A stretch of 46,550 nucleotides of DNA from Opitutaceae bacterium UBA2377 (GCA_002344205.1 DDSZ01000002.1:86767-133316); one strand, 5' to 3'. Positions 1 to 7,730 are shown, counted from the stretch's first letter. Translations and numbers: made by a program. Notes: generated by a model from the sequence alone, not told the origin.

Positions 1-980
1 ACGGCGGCGTCGATCTTGATGGCCGGCAGGGCGGAGGGCACGGCGTTGAGGCGCTGGACGACGGCGGCGATCTTGGTTTCGAAGCGGTCGTTGTGGGGCA
101 GTTGGATGAATGACTGCGGATCGCGGGGTGCGGATGACGGAGCATCTGCGGGCGGGTGCTGAATAAGATCCTTCGCGGTGATGAGGGCGTCGATGCGGGC
201 CTCGATCCGCTCGGCGGAGGTTTCGAGCATCGTGGCGGCGTGGGTCACGAGGTCGCCGCGCGGGAAGGCGGTGTGCCCCTCCTCCTCGAGGGTCTGGAGT
301 GCGTAGATGAGGCCGGCATCGAGGCGCGGCGGGGCGTCGTTGGCGAAGCCGAGGTTGATGGCGAGGCGGTCGGCGGTCTTGAAGCCGATGCCATCAATCT
401 CGCGGGCGAGGCGGTAGGGCTCGGCGGCGATGATCTTCTGCGCGGCGGTGTCCCATTTTTTCACGATGCGGACGCATTGCGCGGTGGTGACGCCGTAGGT
501 CTGGAGAAAGATGTGCACCTCGCGGAGCGTCTTTTGCTCCTCCCAGGCGGCCTTGATGGAGGTGGCGCGCACCTTGCCGATGCCGGGGACCTTGCGGAGC
601 TTGGCCGACTCCTCGCTGAGCACCTTGAAGGTGTCGGTGCCGAACGCGTCCACGATTTTGTTGGCGTAAACCTTGCCGATGCCGGGGACGAGGCCGCTGC
701 CGAGGTATTTGCGGATGCCGTAAACGGAGGAGGGGAGCTCGCTCTTGAAGGCGGTGACCTTGAACTGCGCGCCATGCTGCGCGTGCTTCGTCCACTCGCC
801 GGTGAGCCGGAGCGTCTCGCCGCATTGCACGCCGGGCAGCGGACCGGTGATGGTGACGCGCGCGTCGGCCGTCTTCGCGCCGTCGGGCTTCAGCTCGGCG
901 ATGGTGTAGTGGTTCTCCTCGTTGAAGAAGATGATGCGCTCAAGGACGCCGGTGAGGGAGACGGATGCGGGGGAGACCAC
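1..980 (-). CDS. recD2: RecD2-type ATP-dependent DNA helicase, N-terminal part (truncated by window edge)
   Basis: The minus-strand frame reads as the N-terminal part of a RecD2 (RecD-like, SF1B, 5'-3') helicase. It opens with the family's OB-like segment (LTGVLERIIFFNEENHYTIAEL region). Three helix-hairpin-helix segments follow: SGLVPGIGKVYANKI, KLRKVPGIGKVRATSI and LAREIDGIGFKTADRLA. The ATPase motors lie beyond the left edge. RecD2 proteins act in repair and replication-fork processing without RecBC. The start is uncertain: I see no ATG in frame near the conserved beginning. GTG at 980 is my choice; another GTG at 1043 is possible. The frame lies directly downstream of a toxin gene on the same strand. 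The family call is firm; the start is a guess. Confidence 0.85.
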   Translation of the reverse strand, partial: MVSPASVSLTGVLERIIFFNEENHYTIAELKPDGAKTADARVTITGPLPGVQCGETLRLTGEWTKHAQHGAQFKVTAFKSELPSSVYGIRKYLGSGLVPGIGKVYANKIVDAFGTDTFKVLSEESAKLRKVPGIGKVRATSIKAAWEEQKTLREVHIFLQTYGVTTAQCVRIVKKWDTAAQKIIAAEPYRLAREIDGIGFKTADRLAINLGFANDAPPRLDAGLIYALQTLEEEGHTAFPRGDLVTHAATMLETSAERIEARIDALITAKDLIQHPPADAPSSAPRDPQSFIQLPHNDRFETKIAAVVQRLNAVPSALPAIKIDAA

Positions 981-1052
981 GGATGTAACGGACGAAAACC
1001 ACCGGAGCCGGCCGAGGCAACTGCGGGAATGGGTGAAACACACGGGAAGGGT

Positions 1053-1316
1053 TCACCCAAACTCCCGGTCGTATTCGGCATGGGAACCGATCCATTGCCA
1101 AATGAAGCCATCGTCGACGAAGCGGCCGATGGCCCGGTAGTGATCGCCGACGCGGACGGACCAGTTTGGGCGACCGATGGGCTTGAAATGCAGGGAAGGG
1201 TGAAACGCGTTGTCCTGCCAGAGCCGGTAGTTTTTGCGGGCAACCAGTTTAACTTCGGCGGGCAACTGCCGGTAAAGCCGCCAGAACTTTTCGGTGCCGC
1301 GGCTGGCGATTTTCAC
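1053..1316 (-). CDS. ParE/RelE-superfamily toxin of a type II toxin-antitoxin pair
   Basis: 87 residues. The sequence has the ParE/RelE look: a basic N-terminus, FWRLYRQLPAEVKLVARKNYRLW, then GRPNWSVRVGDHYRAIGRF and a C-terminal WQWIGSHAEYDREFG. The RVGDHYRAIG segment is the usual core strand and the HAEYD ending is typical of the group found with PF09720 antitoxins. Toxins of this superfamily attack either ribosome-bound mRNA or gyrase; the sequence alone does not say which. The start codon is GTG and overlaps the TGA of the upstream antitoxin by four bases (GTGA), so the two genes are translationally coupled. Confidence 0.85.
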   Translation of the reverse strand: MKIASRGTEKFWRLYRQLPAEVKLVARKNYRLWQDNAFHPSLHFKPIGRPNWSVRVGDHYRAIGRFVDDGFIWQWIGSHAEYDREFG

Positions 1317-1531
1317 GACTGCTCCAAGATGTCGTCGAGCGGCTTGGTGCGGCCGGGTTCGTAGGCGGACGACTCCTCGTTCAGGGAGTTAAACTTTCCG
1401 GCCGCGGCGTCGGCCTGCATCCGCCGATCCCAGGCGTCGTTGGTCCAGCCGCACAATTCAGCCACCAAAAGCGCCCGTTCCTCCAGAGGAAGCCGGGCAA
1501 TGGCGGTCTTGATTTCTTGCACGGTGCTCAC
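1313..1531 (-). CDS. Addiction-module antitoxin (PF09720-like)
   Basis: 72 residues from a GTG at 1531: a helical N-terminus (VSTVQEIKTAIARLPLEERA), a middle DAWDRRMQADAAAGKFN segment, and a tail with the family's closing AYEPGRTKPLDDIL motif. This layout matches the addiction-module component family (TIGR02574/PF09720), which neutralises an adjacent ParE/RelE toxin. The order, antitoxin then toxin with a four-base overlap, is the usual one. The reading frame continues upstream of 1531 but loses resemblance, so the start was placed at the conserved beginning. A promoter would lie in the 100-bp gap shared with the divergent MaoC gene. Confidence 0.8.
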   Translation of the reverse strand: MSTVQEIKTAIARLPLEERALLVAELCGWTNDAWDRRMQADAAAGKFNSLNEESSAYEPGRTKPLDDILEQS

Positions 1532-1633
1532 CCGCCCATCCAAGGCCACCGGGCCGGTTTTGCAAACGAGAATACACCGGTCTGGTTCCTGCGGGCATTG
1601 GACATCCGGCCGAAATCCGTCAGGCTCCCGGGC

Positions 1634-2083
1634 ATGCGCTATTTTGAGGACGTGAAGGTCGGCGACAAATTTCACACCGGCGAACAGGAGATGACACCGG
1701 AGGAGATCATGGCGTTTGGCCGGGAGTATGATCCGCAGGCGTTTCACACCGATCCCGTGGCGGCGGAGAAAACGCTCTTCGGCCGGCTGGTGGCGAGCGG
1801 CTGGCACACGGCCGCCGTGACCATGCGCCTGATGGTGCGCAGCGACATGGAACTCGATGGCGGCGTGATCGGCCAGTCGGTAGATGTCATCCGGTGGCCG
1901 CGGCCGGTGCTGCCGGGCGACCGGTTGCGCGTCACGATGGAGGTGGTGGACAAACGCGAGGCGCCGCACCGGCCGGACCGCGGGGTGATCAAGCTGCGCA
2001 GTCGCACCCTCAACCAGGACGGGAAGATCGTGCAGGACATGACCGCGAGCTTGTTGATCGCGCGCAGACCGTCCTTCAAGTAG
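1634..2083 (+). CDS. MaoC-like hot-dog fold dehydratase
   Basis: 149 residues starting at MRYFEDVKVGDKF, the usual beginning of MaoC-like acyl dehydratases. The hydratase core is visible: the segment EEIMAFGREYDPQAFHTDP carries the conserved Asp and His of the R-specific hydratase motif, followed by LFGRLVASGWHTAAVTMRLM. The family hydrates enoyl-CoA or related acyl thioesters; the substrate here is unknown. The frame extends 39 codons further upstream without family resemblance. It is transcribed divergently from the toxin-antitoxin pair. No Shine-Dalgarno sequence is obvious. Confidence 0.85.
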   Translation: MRYFEDVKVGDKFHTGEQEMTPEEIMAFGREYDPQAFHTDPVAAEKTLFGRLVASGWHTAAVTMRLMVRSDMELDGGVIGQSVDVIRWPRPVLPGDRLRVTMEVVDKREAPHRPDRGVIKLRSRTLNQDGKIVQDMTASLLIARRPSFK

Positions 2084-2101
2084 TTTACATATTGAGGACC
2101 G

Positions 2102-2223
2102 CCAAGCAGGCTGACACACCCCGGCGCTGGCGCGCCACCCCTCTCGTAGAGGGGACCCGAACCAACGCTGGCGAAAATCCCCTCTGGTGAGGAGTGCCCG
2201 ACAGGGCTGGGTGTGTCGCTTGG
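2102..2223. repeat. Long imperfect inverted repeat (REP/MITE-like)
   Basis: An approximately 120-bp imperfect palindrome fills the gap between the MaoC and DUF1304 genes. The outer arms are CCAAGC (2102-2107) with GCTTGG (2218-2223) and GACACACCC (2113-2121) with GGGTGTGTC (2209-2217). Similarity continues inward for about 25 bp, ending at CCCCTC/GAGGGG. The left half also folds on itself (CCCCTCTCGTAGAGGGG). There is no coding capacity, so this is a miniature repeat rather than an IS element. Confidence 0.7.
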
Positions 2224-2270
2224 TGATTTGCAGCGTTGCGTGCGGCGGCGGGGCCGGTTTCGCTGCGGCC

Positions 2271-2633
2271 ATGAAAATCCTCGCGGACGTCCTCGTCGGG
2301 CTCGTGGCGGTGTTGCATCTCTATTTTCTCGTGCTGGAGATGTTTTTTTGGACCAAGCCCTATGGACGGCGGGTGTTCGGGCTCACGGCGGAAAAAGCCG
2401 AACTAACCAAGACGCTGGCGGCAAATCAGGGGCTCTATAACGGCTTCCTCGCGGCCGGGTTGGCGTGGGGACTTTACGCGGGGGCCGATGGTTATCCGGT
2501 GAAGGTGTTTTTTCTGGGGTGCATCATCGTCGCCGGGATTTTTGGCGGAGCGACCGTGAAAAAGAAAATCCTCTGGGTGCAGGCGGTGCCGGCGGCCGTG
2601 GCCCTCGCGCTGGTGTGCTGGACGCAGGCCTGA
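2271..2633 (+). CDS. DUF1304 family small integral membrane protein
   Basis: 120 residues beginning MKILADVLVGLVAVLHLYF, with about four hydrophobic segments (near 1-22, 48-66, 73-93 and 97-118). The motifs LHLYFLVLEMFFW and ANQGLYNGFLAAGLAWG are characteristic of DUF1304 (PF06993), small inner-membrane proteins of unknown function. The start was set at the ATG giving the family's normal length; the frame is open further upstream. It lies 10 bp upstream of the next membrane protein gene, so the two may be cotranscribed. Confidence 0.85.
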   Translation: MKILADVLVGLVAVLHLYFLVLEMFFWTKPYGRRVFGLTAEKAELTKTLAANQGLYNGFLAAGLAWGLYAGADGYPVKVFFLGCIIVAGIFGGATVKKKILWVQAVPAAVALALVCWTQA

Positions 2634-2643
2634 CGCCTTTCCC

Positions 2644-3096
2644 ATGGAATCCCTCGCCGCCTCCGCCTTCCTGCCGATCATCCAGCTCGCGATCACGCCG
2701 GTGATCCTCATCTCCGGCGTCGGCGCGCTGATGCTCACGCTGACCAATCGCATGGCGCGCATCGTGGACCGCACGCGCGTGCTGGCGGTGCAGGTGCAGG
2801 CCACCGCCGGCGAGGACCGCCGGCATCTGGAGAACCAGCTCACGATCATGTGGCGCCGCGCCAAGCTCATCCGCATGGCGGTGACCTTCGCCGGGCTGAG
2901 CATGCTCGTGGCCTGCGTGCTGGTGATCGCGATTTTTGCCGCCGCGCTGCTCGACACCGACCTCACCGGCGGGCTCAAGGTGCTTTTCACCGCCAGCATC
3001 CTGCTGCTGATCGCGGCGCTGGGCGCGTTCCTGCGCGACATCTACGTGTCGCTCCACGCCCTCAAGCTGGAAGTGGACCGGGCGCGCGGGCGCTGA
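2644..3096 (+). CDS. DUF2721 family membrane protein
   Basis: 150 residues. An N-terminal membrane segment (about 9-31) is followed by the conserved LTNRMARIVDRTRVLAVQ stretch, a polar helix, and two more membrane segments (about 78-100 and 107-130). The NRMARIVDRTR signature is typical of DUF2721 (PF11026), inner-membrane proteins of unknown function. It follows the DUF1304 gene by 10 bp on the same strand and converges with the small minus-strand gene that ends at 3099. Confidence 0.8.
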   Translation: MESLAASAFLPIIQLAITPVILISGVGALMLTLTNRMARIVDRTRVLAVQVQATAGEDRRHLENQLTIMWRRAKLIRMAVTFAGLSMLVACVLVIAIFAAALLDTDLTGGLKVLFTASILLLIAALGAFLRDIYVSLHALKLEVDRARGR

Positions 3097-3098
3097 TC

Positions 3099-3257
3099 TC
3101 AGGATTTTTTGTTGCCGGCCTGCTGTTCGCGCAGGGTGCGGATCAGGTCGCGGATGTCGCGGCCGGCCTTGATACCGACGTAGAAGACGAGGAAGCCATA
3201 CCACGCGATCGAGCCCAGGATCAGGACGGCCCAGAAGAGGACGAAAGGGTCTTTCAT
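3099..3257 (-). CDS. Small single-pass membrane protein, probable symporter partner
   Basis: A 52-residue protein (MKDPFVLFWAVLILGSIAWY at its start), with one membrane helix at about residues 5-27 and a charged cytoplasmic tail (KAGRDIRDLIRTLREQQ). Its ATG overlaps the TGA of the upstream symporter gene by four bases (ATGA), so the two are translationally coupled. Small coupled partners are known for some SSS-family carriers (DUF485, DUF4212, DUF997 types); this one is not obviously any of those. A role in stabilising or regulating the symporter is inference from the overlap. Confidence 0.75.
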   Translation of the reverse strand: MKDPFVLFWAVLILGSIAWYGFLVFYVGIKAGRDIRDLIRTLREQQAGNKKS

Positions 3258-4741
3258 AACGCGGCGGGGCGGGCGGTTTGGGCGGGGGCGGACAGCGAGC
3301 CGAGGATCATGCCCAACGCCGCGAGCGCGAAGGCCGAGAACCCGGCGACCTCCGGCGGGATGGAGAATTTCTTGCCGATCAGCAGGAATGTGACCGGCCC
3401 GATCGCGCCCATGATGAGCGCGGCGTAGGCCCCGCGGGCGTTGGCGCGCGGCCAGTAGAGCCCGGCGACGAGCAGCGTGAACACGCTGGCGAGGTAGATG
3501 TTGCCGGTTACGGCGAGGTAGTCCCAGGCGTTGCCGGGCAGTTCATACCATAGGCCGTAGAAAAGCAGGAAGACGCCGATGCCGAGCACCAGCAGGCGCG
3601 TGAGCAGGAGCCGGCCCTTGGGAGAGAGCGGGTTTTTCAGGCACGGGGTGATGAGGTCGTTGTAGATCACCGTGGCCCAGGTAAGCAGGTAACCACTGTC
3701 GGTGGACATCTCCGCCGCCAGCATGGCGGCGATGACGAGGCCGATGAAGCCCACCGGCAAAATGATGCCCAGATAATGCGGCATGGCGGTGAGCGAGGAA
3801 ACGCCCTCCGGCAGGCCGCCTTGTGCCGCGAAGTAGGCGAAGGCGGCCGCGCCCCAGAGCCCCGGCAGCAGGAAGCGGCCGACGAAATAGAACGACGTGC
3901 GCCGATACATCCGCTGCGCCGTGCCGGCATCCTTGGCGGCGAGCACGCGGCTGATCACGGTCTGCCAGGTCGTGGCCGCGGCCACCTGCAGCACGAGCAT
4001 CCAGAGCAGATAACCCCAGCCGAGGCTGGAGCCGTGGAAGGGGTTGAAGGGATGGGAATTCAGCTTCATGCCGGCCGAACCCGCCCAGGCCGCCTGCAGC
4101 GAGGCCACGAGCTCGAAGCCGCCGGCGTGGATGAGCACGAGCACGGAGGTGACCACGATCCCCACACCCATCACGAGGAACTGGAGATAGTCGGTCACCA
4201 GCACGGAGAGCATCCCGCCGAGCGCGGTGTAGAGCAGCACGAGCCCGAGCAGGATGGTCATCACCCATTCCAGCCAGTGCGGCGGCAGGCCGGTGGACCA
4301 CACCAGGAATTCGCCGCCGAGCCGCAGGAAGATGCCCATGTTGAGCAGGCCGCCGAGCACCACGAACAGGCCGGCGAGCCAGCGCACGCGGACGCTGAAG
4401 CGCTGCTCGAACAGTTCCGGGATGGTCATTACGCCGGCGGTGCGCAGCGGCTTGATGATGAAGCCGGTGCGGCCGACGAGGTAGAAGGCCGCCGCCATCA
4501 GCACGCCGATGCTGGCTCCGGCGAGCCCCTTCTCGAAACCGAGCTGCGCCGTATACATGATCGTGACGAGGCCGAGCTCGGTGGCGGCGAGCGAGGCGAT
4601 GCCGAGGTTGACGTTCATCTCGCGCCCGGCGACGGCGAACTCCTCCACGCCGCGCACGTAGCGGCGCATCCAGATGCCCGCGGCCATGCAGCCGGCGAGG
4701 TAGGAGATGATGATGAGCCAGTCGAGGGCGGTGAGGGTCAT
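3254..4741 (-). CDS. Sodium:solute symporter (SSS family)
   Basis: 495 residues from the ATG at 4741, starting MTLTALDWLIIISYLAGC. About 13 hydrophobic segments and the SSS-family VAGREMNVNLGIASLAATELG region near the N-terminus are visible. EMSTDSGYLLTWATVIYND around residue 350 is the usual helix-8 region with small and hydroxyl residues that bind sodium. The substrate cannot be read from sequence; the adjoining AraC regulator suggests a sugar, polyol or organic acid. An upstream in-frame ATG (4771) would add ten Gly/Pro-rich residues and is less likely. The gene overlaps the 52-residue membrane gene downstream and sits 72 bp downstream of the AraC gene on the same strand. Confidence 0.9.
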   Translation of the reverse strand: MTLTALDWLIIISYLAGCMAAGIWMRRYVRGVEEFAVAGREMNVNLGIASLAATELGLVTIMYTAQLGFEKGLAGASIGVLMAAAFYLVGRTGFIIKPLRTAGVMTIPELFEQRFSVRVRWLAGLFVVLGGLLNMGIFLRLGGEFLVWSTGLPPHWLEWVMTILLGLVLLYTALGGMLSVLVTDYLQFLVMGVGIVVTSVLVLIHAGGFELVASLQAAWAGSAGMKLNSHPFNPFHGSSLGWGYLLWMLVLQVAAATTWQTVISRVLAAKDAGTAQRMYRRTSFYFVGRFLLPGLWGAAAFAYFAAQGGLPEGVSSLTAMPHYLGIILPVGFIGLVIAAMLAAEMSTDSGYLLTWATVIYNDLITPCLKNPLSPKGRLLLTRLLVLGIGVFLLFYGLWYELPGNAWDYLAVTGNIYLASVFTLLVAGLYWPRANARGAYAALIMGAIGPVTFLLIGKKFSIPPEVAGFSAFALAALGMILGSLSAPAQTARPAAL

Positions 4742-4813
4742 CCGGGGTGGGCCCGCAGGCCCGGCGCTCACGCTGGCCGAAGCCGGGCGGGAATAAAGCC
4801 GATTCTGTCGCGG

Positions 4814-5599
4814 CTAGCCGCCGGCCCGTTCCGCGGACGGCGGCCGGCCGTGGGCCTTGCGGTAATCGCGGGAAAACTCGTGCACACGGTGATAGCCGAC
4901 ACGCAGCGCGATCTCGGTCATGTTCAAATCGGAATACAGCACGAGCCCGCGGGCGAGGCTCAGGCGAATCTGCTTGAGGCGCTTCATCGGCGCGAGGCCG
5001 ACGGCCTCGCGGCAGGCCCGGGCGAGGGTGTTGGGACTGCGGTGAAATTGGGCGCACAGTTCGGCGAGCGTCGGGGCGCGCTCGATGTGCTGCCGGGCCC
5101 AGGTCTCGACCTCCCACCAGAGCCGGCCCGCGGGAGTGGCGGAGGGCCGGTCGTCCCTGTTGGTTTCCAGCCCGGCGAGCAACGCGAGCAGGTGGGACTG
5201 GCAAAGGACGTCGCGTCGCCACGAGGGTGGTTGCCGCCAAGCGGCGTGGAGGGCGGCGAAGGCCGGCTCGAGGGCGGCTTGGTCCGGCAGCAGGCGGCGG
5301 GCAAAATCCGGCGGGCTCAGCGTCGGCGCGCTGAAGTTCACCGCATACCAGACCCAGGGGGCGCGCAGCACCCGGCCCTCGACCCACTCGTCTTCGTGAT
5401 ACCAGACGAGGGTGCCCGGGGCGAGCCGTTGCCGCCGGCCGTTGCTGGTTTGCTCCACCTCGCCCGCCACGATGAGATGGATCAGGTGGCCCGGCAGGGA
5501 GGTGGCGGTGAAGGTGAAGTCTGCGCTCCGCCGTTCAAAACGTTCGACGAGACGGATGCCTTCGATGGGCGAGGGGCCGGTGGCGGGGCTGGCTGGCAT
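4814..5599 (-). CDS. AraC-family transcriptional regulator
   Basis: 261 residues. The N-terminal 150 residues form a cupin-like sensor domain (FTATSLPGHLIHLIVAGEVEQ and LAPGTLVWYHEDEW). The C-terminal 100 hold two helix-turn-helices: TLAELCAQFHRSPNTLARACREAVG and NMTEIALRVGYHRVHEFSRDYRKAHG. It is the first gene of a minus-strand unit with the symporter and is divergent from the PhyH gene, separated by 79 bp that contain two direct repeats spaced 21 bp. It probably controls one or both units in response to a small ligand; the ligand is unknown. Confidence 0.88.
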   Translation of the reverse strand: MPASPATGPSPIEGIRLVERFERRSADFTFTATSLPGHLIHLIVAGEVEQTSNGRRQRLAPGTLVWYHEDEWVEGRVLRAPWVWYAVNFSAPTLSPPDFARRLLPDQAALEPAFAALHAAWRQPPSWRRDVLCQSHLLALLAGLETNRDDRPSATPAGRLWWEVETWARQHIERAPTLAELCAQFHRSPNTLARACREAVGLAPMKRLKQIRLSLARGLVLYSDLNMTEIALRVGYHRVHEFSRDYRKAHGRPPSAERAGG

Positions 5600-5609
5600 G
5601 GCGATAATT

Positions 5610-5645
5610 GCTAAACAACGTTTCGGCCCGGCTAAAGACGAAATC
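5610..5645. promoter_or_regulatory. Candidate AraC-type operator (direct repeats, 21-bp period)
   Basis: Two related 15-mers, GCTAAACAACGTTTC from 5610 and GCTAAAGACGAAATC from 5631, lie in the 79-bp divergent region between the AraC and PhyH genes. Their 21-bp offset is two helical turns, the usual spacing of AraC-family half-sites. This is inference from position and spacing only. Confidence 0.4.
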
Positions 5646-5678
5646 TCCGCCCGGTGCTAGCATCGGTCCGGTTTACCC

Positions 5679-6371
5679 ATGAAAAAGATCAAATCCGCCG
5701 AACTGGCCGCCGGCTATGAACGCGACGGCTTTGCCGTCATCCCCGACCTCCTGAACGCCGAGGAATGCGAACGGCTCAAGGCCGAGGCGCGCCATGTGCT
5801 CAACCACCACGCCAAGCCCGGCTCCTCCGTCCATGTGCATGTGGCGGCGGTCAACCCGGCCTTCCGCGCCCTGGCGGAGGACCCGCGCATCGTGGACATG
5901 CTCCGGCCGGTGATGCCCCACGGCGTGATGTTTTTGAGCGACAAGATCGTTTACAAGTCGCCGGACAAGACCTTCCCCACGCCCTGGCACATCGACTGTT
6001 TCTACTGGCGCAACACCCGGCCGAAGCTCTCGGTCTGGATCCCGCTCGACGATGCGCTGCCGGAGAACGGCACGCTCACGGTCGTCCCTGGCAGCCACAA
6101 AAAGGACTGGCGCATGGTAAAAATGGGTCTGCCCAGCGGGGACTTCCAATACGAGCTGGCGGAGCAGGGCTGGCGCGAGGGCGATGTCGTCACCTGCGCC
6201 ATCAAGCGCGGCACGGCCATCCTCTTTTCCGACCGCCTCGTCCACGGCTCCACGCCCAACACGGCCGGCAAGGACCGCTACGCCATCATCAGCACCTACC
6301 ACGCCCCGGCGGCCGACGAGCCCTTCGACCTCGAGTTCCCTGCGCGCAAGATTCTTGTGCCGGCGGCGTGA
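5679..6371 (+). CDS. Phytanoyl-CoA dioxygenase (PhyH) family protein
   Basis: 230 residues. The Fe(II)/2-oxoglutarate oxygenase triad is visible: His104 and Asp106 (TPWHIDCFYW) and the distal His189 (RLVHGSTPN), with Arg200 in DRYAIISTYH positioned to bind 2-oxoglutarate. The GTLTVVPGSHKKDW loop is typical of PhyH proteins. The family hydroxylates varied small molecules, so the name does not define the substrate. It is divergent from the AraC regulator and 17 bp upstream of a methyltransferase gene, suggesting a two-gene transcript. Confidence 0.88.
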   Translation: MKKIKSAELAAGYERDGFAVIPDLLNAEECERLKAEARHVLNHHAKPGSSVHVHVAAVNPAFRALAEDPRIVDMLRPVMPHGVMFLSDKIVYKSPDKTFPTPWHIDCFYWRNTRPKLSVWIPLDDALPENGTLTVVPGSHKKDWRMVKMGLPSGDFQYELAEQGWREGDVVTCAIKRGTAILFSDRLVHGSTPNTAGKDRYAIISTYHAPAADEPFDLEFPARKILVPAA

Positions 6372-6388
6372 CAAGCTGATGTATCCGC

Positions 6389-6988
6389 ATGCAGCAGCCC
6401 TATGACCGGATCGCAGCGGAGTGGGCGGCGGCGCGGGTGACGCTGCGGGAGCAGGATCGCCGGTTGCTCGACCGGATGATCGAGGGGCTGCCGCCGGGTG
6501 CCGAAGTGCTCGATCTCGGTTGCGGCACGGGCCGGCCGAATGCGGAATACCTCGTGGCGCAAGGATTCCGGGTGACCGGCGTGGACCAATCGGCGGCGAT
6601 GCTGGCGAAGGCACGGGAGCTGCTGCCCGGCTGTGACTGGATGCAGGCGGAGCTCGATGCCGTGGAGTTGGACCGGAACGTTTCCGCCGTGCTGTGCTGG
6701 GATGCGCTCTTTCATCTCGAACGCGCCCGGCACCAGCGGGTGCTGACGCAGGCCTGGCAGGTGCTGCCGCCCGGCGGGCGGCTGTTGTTCTCGACCGGTG
6801 GCTCCGCGCATCCGCCGTTCAACGACACGATGTGGGGCCACGAATTTTTCTACGATGCGCATCCGCCTGAGGAGATGGTCGCGATGACGGAAGCAACGGG
6901 CTTCCGCGTGCTTGCAGCCGAGATGGTGGACCCGCCGACCGGCGGCCGGGACAAGGGCAAGCTGGCGATCCTGGCGGAGAAGCCGTGA
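6389..6988 (+). CDS. Class I SAM-dependent methyltransferase
   Basis: 199 residues with motif I VLDLGCGTGRPN (about 41-52), the acidic end of strand beta2 (VTGVDQSAAML), and ALFHLERARHQRVL, then LLPPGGRLLFSTGG-like post-motif strands. This is a methyltransferase-11/25 type fold. The acceptor is unknown. It follows the PhyH gene by 17 bp, so oxidation and methylation of one compound could be linked, but that is inference from adjacency only. Confidence 0.85.
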   Translation: MQQPYDRIAAEWAAARVTLREQDRRLLDRMIEGLPPGAEVLDLGCGTGRPNAEYLVAQGFRVTGVDQSAAMLAKARELLPGCDWMQAELDAVELDRNVSAVLCWDALFHLERARHQRVLTQAWQVLPPGGRLLFSTGGSAHPPFNDTMWGHEFFYDAHPPEEMVAMTEATGFRVLAAEMVDPPTGGRDKGKLAILAEKP

Positions 6989-7002
6989 GAGTGCCGGTCT
7001 GT

Positions 7003-7644
7003 TCAGCGAGCCAACGCCAGGCCCAGTTCGTGGAGATCCGTGAAAACCCGCCCGGCTCCGGCGGCGGCGAGTTGTGCGGCATCATGGGTGCCGGTGGTGA
7101 CACACCAGCAGGCGAAACCGCCGTTGCGGGCGGCCTGCACGTCGAAGGGCGAGTCGCCGATCAGCAGGGTGGAGGCGGGGTCGGCCTTGAGCTCTTTGAG
7201 CACGTGCGTGGCGAATTCCGGCTGGGGCTTGAGCCAAGGCGTGTCGCCGGCGCCGTAGATGCCGGCGAGGTAGGGCGTGAGCCCGAGGTGCGCGCAGATG
7301 CGGCGGGAAGAGTCGGCGTGCTTGTTGGTGAAGACGGCAAGAGTGAGGCCCCGGGCGTGAAGTTGGCGCACGAGATCAAGTGCGCCGGGCAGCAGCTTCA
7401 CGTCTTCCAGCAGGATTTGCCGCGAATGGGCGAGGTGCACCTCCATCGCGGCGGGCACGAGCTCCGGCGGCAGGAAACGGCCCATCGCCTGCGCCAGGCC
7501 GCCGCCGACCGCGGCGCGGACCTCGGCGAGGGTGGGGGCGGGCCGGCCGAATTGCGGCAGGGTGTGGACGTAGCAGCGATGGATGGTCGTGAAGGCGTCC
7601 ACCAGCGTGCCGTCGAGGTCGAGGAGAACCGTGCGAAAGGGCAT
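7003..7644 (-). CDS. HAD-superfamily phosphatase, phosphoglycolate phosphatase-like
   Basis: 213 residues from the ATG at 7644. HAD motif I is VLLDLDGTLVD (Asp9 nucleophile, Asp11 acid/base), motif II is LAVFTNKH, motif III is the Lys in WLKPQPEF, and motif IV is LLIGDSPFDVQAARNGG. The alpha-helical cap between residues about 18 and 80 fits subclass IA, as in phosphoglycolate phosphatase (Gph). Specificity within this group is broad, so Gph is only a likely label. The gene converges with the methyltransferase and is divergent from the Mla operon. Confidence 0.85.
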   Translation of the reverse strand: MPFRTVLLDLDGTLVDAFTTIHRCYVHTLPQFGRPAPTLAEVRAAVGGGLAQAMGRFLPPELVPAAMEVHLAHSRQILLEDVKLLPGALDLVRQLHARGLTLAVFTNKHADSSRRICAHLGLTPYLAGIYGAGDTPWLKPQPEFATHVLKELKADPASTLLIGDSPFDVQAARNGGFACWCVTTGTHDAAQLAAAGAGRVFTDLHELGLALAR

Positions 7645-7730
7645 GTCCGGCCCACGTTGCGGCACGGCTACGCAAGAATACGAACATTTTTAAGGTTTTG
7701 CTTTGGCCGGCGGTCGCTACAACGGGCCGC

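Noticed and set aside
156..1364. Plus-strand open frame of about 400 codons over the recD2/toxin region
   Set aside because: Antisense to the RecD2 and toxin genes, low-complexity Gly/Glu-rich translation with no family features; a typical high-GC antisense shadow.
2084..2270. Transposase-bearing insertion sequence
   Set aside because: The inverted repeat is only about 120 bp with no coding capacity.
1313..2272. Long minus-strand frame of about 319 codons ending with the antitoxin
   Set aside because: Only the last 72 codons resemble a protein family. The upstream part is antisense to the clear MaoC gene and contains a repeat, so it is a high-GC shadow.
3776..5614. Very long plus-strand open frame antisense to the symporter and AraC genes
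   Set aside because: The translation is a Gly/Glu/His-rich shadow. The minus strand has unmistakable SSS and AraC domains.
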